In this document: piece after piece, positions 60,132 through 64,000 of the stretch
How the letters are laid out: the number at the start of each line of letters is the position of its first letter
Position numbering within the stretch: position 1 is the first letter of the stretch
NCBI GenBank assembly: GCA_937891975.1
Contig: CALAUA010000012.1
Location: forward strand, 1 to 64,000
From: an uncultured Bacteroidales bacterium
Lineage (GTDB): Bacteria; Bacteroidota; Bacteroidia; Bacteroidales; Paludibacteraceae
Reading direction: 5' to 3'
Length of the DNA stretch: 64,000 nt
Notes under the pieces: generated by a model
The model's database searches: none
What the model saw: the letters and a program-made list of their open reading frames with translations, nothing else
Told to the model about the DNA's origin: nothing
Position numbers and translations under genes: made by a program

Positions 60132-61237
60132 TTAACTGGCATATCCTGCAAACCCCAGCCGGTGATAGTGGCGATATAAGGGATGATGGAATATGCAATT
60201 TTTTGTTGACCATTGTAGTTTGGATGCCATCCTGCACCAAGGTCCTCATCGGTAGAAAGGTGTTGGGATGGGCAGTATCCAAGATAATGTACATTCTTCA
60301 AGCCGCAGTTGTTGACCACATTGCGAATATAGGTGAACTGATATTCATTGGACTTGGATGCCACGCACAGTACAGGATGCTCTTCGCCGTAGTTGGCTTT
60401 GACATAGCCCAGCAGACGCATATAGTCCTTGCGGAACTTATTGTAGTCAGGCATCATATACGACGAGAAGTCGTTGGTACCGAGGTAGATAACCGTCATG
60501 GCAGGACGGAAGTCAGAATCCGCTACATTCCAGCGCGAGAGAGAATCGCGATCGAGGGTGTATTGGTAGATGTCGGTCATCACCTCCCATGGGATATTGG
60601 ATCCTGCATTGCGAGTGATACCCCGACCAGAGTGCGCAATAGTGAAGTAATCGGCATTGAAATAGCGCGACACGATACTAGCATAGGTGCGCGAAGCATT
60701 CTCCGTCTCATCGGAGAACTTATCCATACGGCAGGCCGAATCTACACCATAGCCACAAGTATAGCTATCGCCAATAAATTCGATTTGACGCGTTTTCAAT
60801 GATTCTGCTTGGACAAACTGACCATCGGTGATGAAGCCATGCACGGTAGTAGTACCACAATTGGCTTCGGTTCGACGTTGGATAACGACCTTATGCTCTT
60901 TGAGTTTTGATTTTTTGGTATCCGCTAAAGTAATCAAATCGATGATGGTATCAGTACCCTTGACCTCCACGATATGTGTAGGTTCGGCAGAAGTAGGAGC
61001 ATCCAGCCAAACGGCATAGAAATTGCGATTGGTATCGGAAACACGCATAGCTAGAGTCTTGCCTTTGAACGCTACGCGGAAGTAGGTAGAAGGGAAGTCG
61101 AAACGATAGGAGTAGTTCTCTACCACAGAGCGACCGACGAAAGTGATGCGTGAGTCGGTAGCAGGAATCGTCTCTGCCATAAGGCAAAGAGGCGATAAGG
61201 TGATAAGGTAAAATGCCAAAAAAATAATCTTTTTCAT
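60128..61237 (-). CDS. CE2-like SGNH esterase, copy 2
   Basis: A 369-residue secreted esterase. Signal peptide identical in sequence to that of copy 1. The N-terminal beta domain is shorter. Block I FIGDSYTCGYG has Ser158 with the normal Asp; block III is LGTND and block V WHPNYNGQQK. Catalytic residues look complete. The start MKKIIF at 61237 is chosen. A GTG at 61258 would overlap the stop codon of copy 3 (GTGA). Confidence 0.9.
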   Translation of the reverse strand: MKKIIFLAFYLITLSPLCLMAETIPATDSRITFVGRSVVENYSYRFDFPSTYFRVAFKGKTLAMRVSDTNRNFYAVWLDAPTSAEPTHIVEVKGTDTIIDLITLADTKKSKLKEHKVVIQRRTEANCGTTTVHGFITDGQFVQAESLKTRQIEFIGDSYTCGYGVDSACRMDKFSDETENASRTYASIVSRYFNADYFTIAHSGRGITRNAGSNIPWEVMTDIYQYTLDRDSLSRWNVADSDFRPAMTVIYLGTNDFSSYMMPDYNKFRKDYMRLLGYVKANYGEEHPVLCVASKSNEYQFTYIRNVVNNCGLKNVHYLGYCPSQHLSTDEDLGAGWHPNYNGQQKIAYSIIPYIATITGWGLQDMPVK

Positions 61238-61254
61238 TTCTTTAAACACTAAAC

Positions 61255-62403
61255 TCACTTAACTGGCATATCCTGTAATCCCCACCCTGTGATGGTAGCG
61301 ATATAAGGAATAATAGAATATGCCTTCTTTTGTTGGCCGTTGTAATTAGGGTGTACATCAGCTCCTAAATCCTCATCGGTATGCAAGTGTTGCGCTGGGC
61401 AATAGCCGAGATAATGCACGTTCTCCATATTGCAGTTATTCACCAAATCACGCACATAGTTGAACAAATATTCGTGCGTTTTGGTAGCTACGCACAAGAT
61501 TGGGTGGTCCTCGCCATAGTTGGCTTTAATATAACTGAAGAGGCGATAATAGTGCTTACGAAAATCCTCATAGCGAGGTGCCAAAGCAGTGGAGAAGTCA
61601 TTGGCGCCTAAATAAACAATAGTCATTGCTGGATGGAAATCTGATTTGGTTGCATCCCAACGGGTGACTTGAGTCGAATCTTCATCGAAAGTTTGAAGAT
61701 AGCGATCAGGCATCCACCAACCTTTGAACTTAGAATTGTAGTTGCGTGCAATACCCATACCAGAGTGTGCAATCGCCACATAATCAGCACCAAAGTAGCG
61801 TGAGACAATACCTGCATAACTGCGTGAAGCATTTTCGGTTTCAGGGGAGAATCTCTCCAAACGGCTCTTCGCATCAATACCATAGCCACAAGTATAGCTA
61901 TCACCAATAAACTCCAATTGGCGCACTTTCAATGGCTCTGCTTGGAAGAATTTACCCCTCTTATCCGTAGCAAACTCATGAATGGTTGTTTTACCCTGCT
62001 CACCTTCGGTACGCTTTTGCACGATTACCTCGTGAACGGCACGGCGAGATTTCTTAAGATACATCGGATCAATCAGCTCGATAACTGTATCATTACCAGC
62101 CACTTCAATAATACGATGAGGTGCGGCACTAGTAGGAGAATCGATCCAAACATTGTAGTAATTGTGACGAGTAGCCGCCTTGTCAGCATCTGCATCCCAT
62201 TTGGTTTCAGATGCTTTCATAGTTAGGCTTTCACCCGAAAAAGCAATACGAAAATAGGTGGCTGTCCAGTCAAACGAAACATCGGTTCCTTCTACCCATG
62301 TACGTCCTACATATACCACACGTGAGTCATTCGCAGGAATAGTTTCTGCGAACACATTGATTGTCAGCAGCATAGCTGCAGCTAAAATAAGGATTTTTTT
62401 CAT
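61255..62403 (-). CDS. CE2-like SGNH esterase, copy 3
   Basis: A 382-residue secreted esterase, first in transcription order of the three. Signal peptide 1-19 (ending VFAE). Block I FIGDSYTCGYG with Ser169, block III LGAND, block V HPNYNGQQK. It resembles copy 1 over most of its length (KRTEGEQGK and HNYYNVWID are shared). No consensus promoter is visible upstream; transcription may come from the pseudouridine synthase gene past a weak hairpin (62438-62467). Confidence 0.9.
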   Translation of the reverse strand: MKKILILAAAMLLTINVFAETIPANDSRVVYVGRTWVEGTDVSFDWTATYFRIAFSGESLTMKASETKWDADADKAATRHNYYNVWIDSPTSAAPHRIIEVAGNDTVIELIDPMYLKKSRRAVHEVIVQKRTEGEQGKTTIHEFATDKRGKFFQAEPLKVRQLEFIGDSYTCGYGIDAKSRLERFSPETENASRSYAGIVSRYFGADYVAIAHSGMGIARNYNSKFKGWWMPDRYLQTFDEDSTQVTRWDATKSDFHPAMTIVYLGANDFSTALAPRYEDFRKHYYRLFSYIKANYGEDHPILCVATKTHEYLFNYVRDLVNNCNMENVHYLGYCPAQHLHTDEDLGADVHPNYNGQQKKAYSIIPYIATITGWGLQDMPVK

Positions 62404-62437
62404 GATATTAATAATTTATAGATTTCTTTATAAAACT

Positions 62438-62467
62438 AGAGGCGTATGACATTTGCCCTACGCCTCT
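62438..62467 (-). terminator. Hairpin after the pseudouridine synthase gene
   Basis: AGAGGCGTA and TACGCCTCT form a 9-bp stem with a 12-nt loop. The following T-run on the minus strand is short. Confidence 0.7.
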
Positions 62468-62473
62468 ATCCTA

Positions 62474-63523
62474 CTATTCGAATGCTCCCATTTGCAACAT
62501 CGCAACCTCCTTTGGAGTCAAGAAGCGATACTTACCACGTGCAACATTCTTCTTGGTCAAACCTGCAAATGAAACGCGATCCAACTTGGTCACTTTATAG
62601 CCCACCTTCTCAAACATTCGGCGTACCACACGATTTTGTCCAGAGTGAATCTCTAATCCAATATGCTTACGGTCTTCTTGTGGGAATTCCATCGCATCTG
62701 GAACAATCTTCTCATCATCCAAAGTAATACCAGCACGCAGTACTGCCTCATCTGCTTCATCTAAATCACGATCAAGGGTAACGGCGTAAATCTTCTTCTT
62801 TCCAAACTTAGGATGTGTCAACTTTGCAGCCAAATCACCATCGTTGGTCAATAGAAGAACACCAGTAGTATTACGGTCAAGGCGACCAACTGGATAAATA
62901 CGTTCCGCGCACGCATTGCGCACGATATCTAATACGGTGTGACGCTCTTGTGGGTCATCCGTGGTTGTAACTGTATTTTTTGGTTTATTGAGCAAAATAT
63001 ATACTTTACGTTCACGACGAACTGGTTGATCATGGAACATCACCTTGTCCGTTGGTAACACCTTCGCTCCCAAATTATCGACAATCTCACCATTCACACT
63101 GATTACGCCTGCTTGAATAAAGTCATCTGCTTCACGACGCGAGCAAATACCAGCGTTCGCCAAATACTTGTTCAAGCGAATTGGCTTGGTAGGGTCTTCG
63201 TAATTCTTATGATATTCTTGACGTTTGCGTTGGCTATACACTCCTGCATTACGTTTCACAGCAGGACGGAATGAACGTTCTTCACCGTTTGCAGAAGTTG
63301 GACGGAATGAGTTGCGTGCCTCTACTTTTTCCACGCGTGTAGCACCTGCAGTACGGGTAAAACGCTGACGTTTTCTACCACCTTCTTGTGGTGTAAAATT
63401 TGGGTTAAAACGTGGACGGGCTGAAGCTCCGTCTGCCGACATTATTACGCCGTTTCGCTCACGCGGATTCGCATCCTGACCATAGCCACCACGACGAGGG
63501 GTGCGATTGTTTGAATCAAACAT
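62474..63523 (-). CDS. 23S rRNA pseudouridine synthase (RluB/F-like)
   Basis: A 349-residue enzyme. A basic, Arg/Gly-rich N-terminal extension of about 110 residues is followed by an S4 RNA-binding domain (about 112-160, RLNKYLANAGICSRREADDFI) and the RsuA/RluB catalytic domain with YPVGRLDRNTTGVLLLTNDGDLA, where the catalytic Asp sits. Family identity is certain; the exact target uridine is not. The gene is upstream of the esterase trio. Confidence 0.93.
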   Translation of the reverse strand: MFDSNNRTPRRGGYGQDANPRERNGVIMSADGASARPRFNPNFTPQEGGRKRQRFTRTAGATRVEKVEARNSFRPTSANGEERSFRPAVKRNAGVYSQRKRQEYHKNYEDPTKPIRLNKYLANAGICSRREADDFIQAGVISVNGEIVDNLGAKVLPTDKVMFHDQPVRRERKVYILLNKPKNTVTTTDDPQERHTVLDIVRNACAERIYPVGRLDRNTTGVLLLTNDGDLAAKLTHPKFGKKKIYAVTLDRDLDEADEAVLRAGITLDDEKIVPDAMEFPQEDRKHIGLEIHSGQNRVVRRMFEKVGYKVTKLDRVSFAGLTKKNVARGKYRFLTPKEVAMLQMGAFE

Positions 63524-63596
63524 AATTGTATTTTCTTTATTATAACTTAGGTTTATTTCTTTTTCAAATCAAGGTTTATAGTTGCTTTTTCAGCAT

Positions 63597-63626
63597 ATAG
63601 GCTCTAAGTTTTCACTCAGAGCCTAT
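63597..63626. terminator. Hairpin between L32 and the pseudouridine synthase gene
   Basis: ATAGGCTCT and AGAGCCTAT, a perfect 9-bp stem, downstream of rpmF. No long T-run follows on the minus strand. Confidence 0.6.
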
Positions 63627-63684
63627 ACGTTGTTGTTCAAGATGGCGCAACATCATCTCGACGTTACACCTCAATCGCCTACCG

Positions 63685-63870
63685 TTAGGCTTCTGCAGCT
63701 TGCTCTACAGCCAATTTACCACGATAATATCCGCAAGTTGGGCAGATAGTGTGGTAGATGTAGTGAGCGCCACAGTTTGGGCAAAGTGCCAATGCTGGCA
63801 TTTTTGCCTTGTCATGAGTACGACGTTTCGCTTGTCTGGTGTGCGATTGTCTTCTTTTTGGATGTGCCAT
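63685..63870 (-). CDS. rpmF: 50S ribosomal protein L32
   Basis: A 61-residue L32. MAHPKRRQSHTRQAKRRTH at the start and the zinc-binding CPNCGAHYIYH with CPTCGYY are typical. The upstream DUF177 gene is only partly inside the window. Confidence 0.97.
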   Translation of the reverse strand: MAHPKRRQSHTRQAKRRTHDKAKMPALALCPNCGAHYIYHTICPTCGYYRGKLAVEQAAEA

Positions 63871-63977
63871 AGTTGTGTTTTATTTTAATTTTGTTATTTT
63901 TTAGTTTATTCTCCAGTTGTTAGTAACCTATTCAAGCCACGCAGAACTGCTCTCTGGTCGCCAACAACCTTTGTGTA

Positions 63978-64000
63978 TTATTCTTCATCCTCCAGCGTAG
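63978..64000 (-). CDS. Possible C-terminal end of a DUF177 (YceD) gene
   Basis: The minus-strand frame reading TLEDEE then TAA is open to the window edge. DUF177 genes with an acidic tail usually precede rpmF, so this is likely but rests on only seven codons. Confidence 0.3.

Overview
The window is one stretch of a Bacteroidota chromosome, most likely order Bacteroidales. The evidence is: sixteen promoters of the Bacteroidota type (TAnnTTTG with an upstream TTTG), almost no Shine-Dalgarno sites, a type IX secretion (T9SS) sorting domain, and lineage-typical families (DUF3276/PUR, DUF4295, DUF4494, DUF5723-OmpA, long NusB, the rpmB-rpmG-DUF4295 operon). No transposase, integrase, phage gene or CRISPR array was seen. 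The genus cannot be named from the sequence alone.

Layout. 1-8257: SRP RNA, a RecD-like helicase, a lipoprotein with a DUF5723/OmpA outer-membrane protein, yebC, rsmG and an MBL hydrolase. 8292-12657: a tightly coupled run prmA-mnmE-lipoprotein-yicC-gmk-nadD. 12751-17794: a small HTH-like protein, a TorF-like porin, ApbE, bamD-rpoZ-coaBC and a PUR-domain protein. 18141-27994: nusB-yajC-ybbR, a sugar aminotransferase, rpoN, PAP2-like, DUF4105, a phosphatase, DUF4494, YggS and a HAD phosphatase. 28050-43223 (mostly minus): ffh, a secreted GH13 amylase, GSCFA, an FtsX permease, PAP2, rsmE, prfA, a kinase-RapZ fusion, sod and a PEGA/SUMF1 protein. 43358-47023: tRNA-Lys, DUF975, a MurU-like nucleotidyltransferase, a lipid kinase and ribosomal proteins L28/L33. 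47245-52768: a 1101-residue secreted multidomain protein and groESL. 53450-58037: an accessory block of eight minus-strand genes of unknown function, three of whose ORF products or leaders share repeated modules. 58149-58441: a highly structured non-coding RNA. 58942-62403: three tandem CE2-like SGNH esterases. 62474-64000: a pseudouridine synthase and L32.

How the genes work together. Most genes serve translation and RNA modification (prmA, mnmE, rsmG, rsmE, rluB-like, prfA, ribosomal proteins), protein export and folding (SRP RNA plus Ffh, YajC, BamD, GroESL) and envelope or sugar metabolism. Secreted amylase, the esterase trio and the T9SS cargo suggest a polysaccharide-degrading lifestyle.

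Most notable signals. (1) Seven unrelated intergenic regions each carry a tandem array of an 11-bp unit, 4-5 copies, with a different unit in each. (2) At least eight 7-bp tandem arrays lie inside conserved genes as in-frame insertions, and others cover stop codons. (3) All sixteen promoters have exactly 20 nt between the two boxes, and most share an extended -33 element TTTGYRTATRT. (4) A 290-nt rod-shaped RNA has its own promoter and double terminator. (5) The accessory block has a repeated W-T-R-Q-F-G-S module. (6) A secreted protein fuses an intact PHP active site to an esterase domain whose nucleophile serine is replaced by aspartate.
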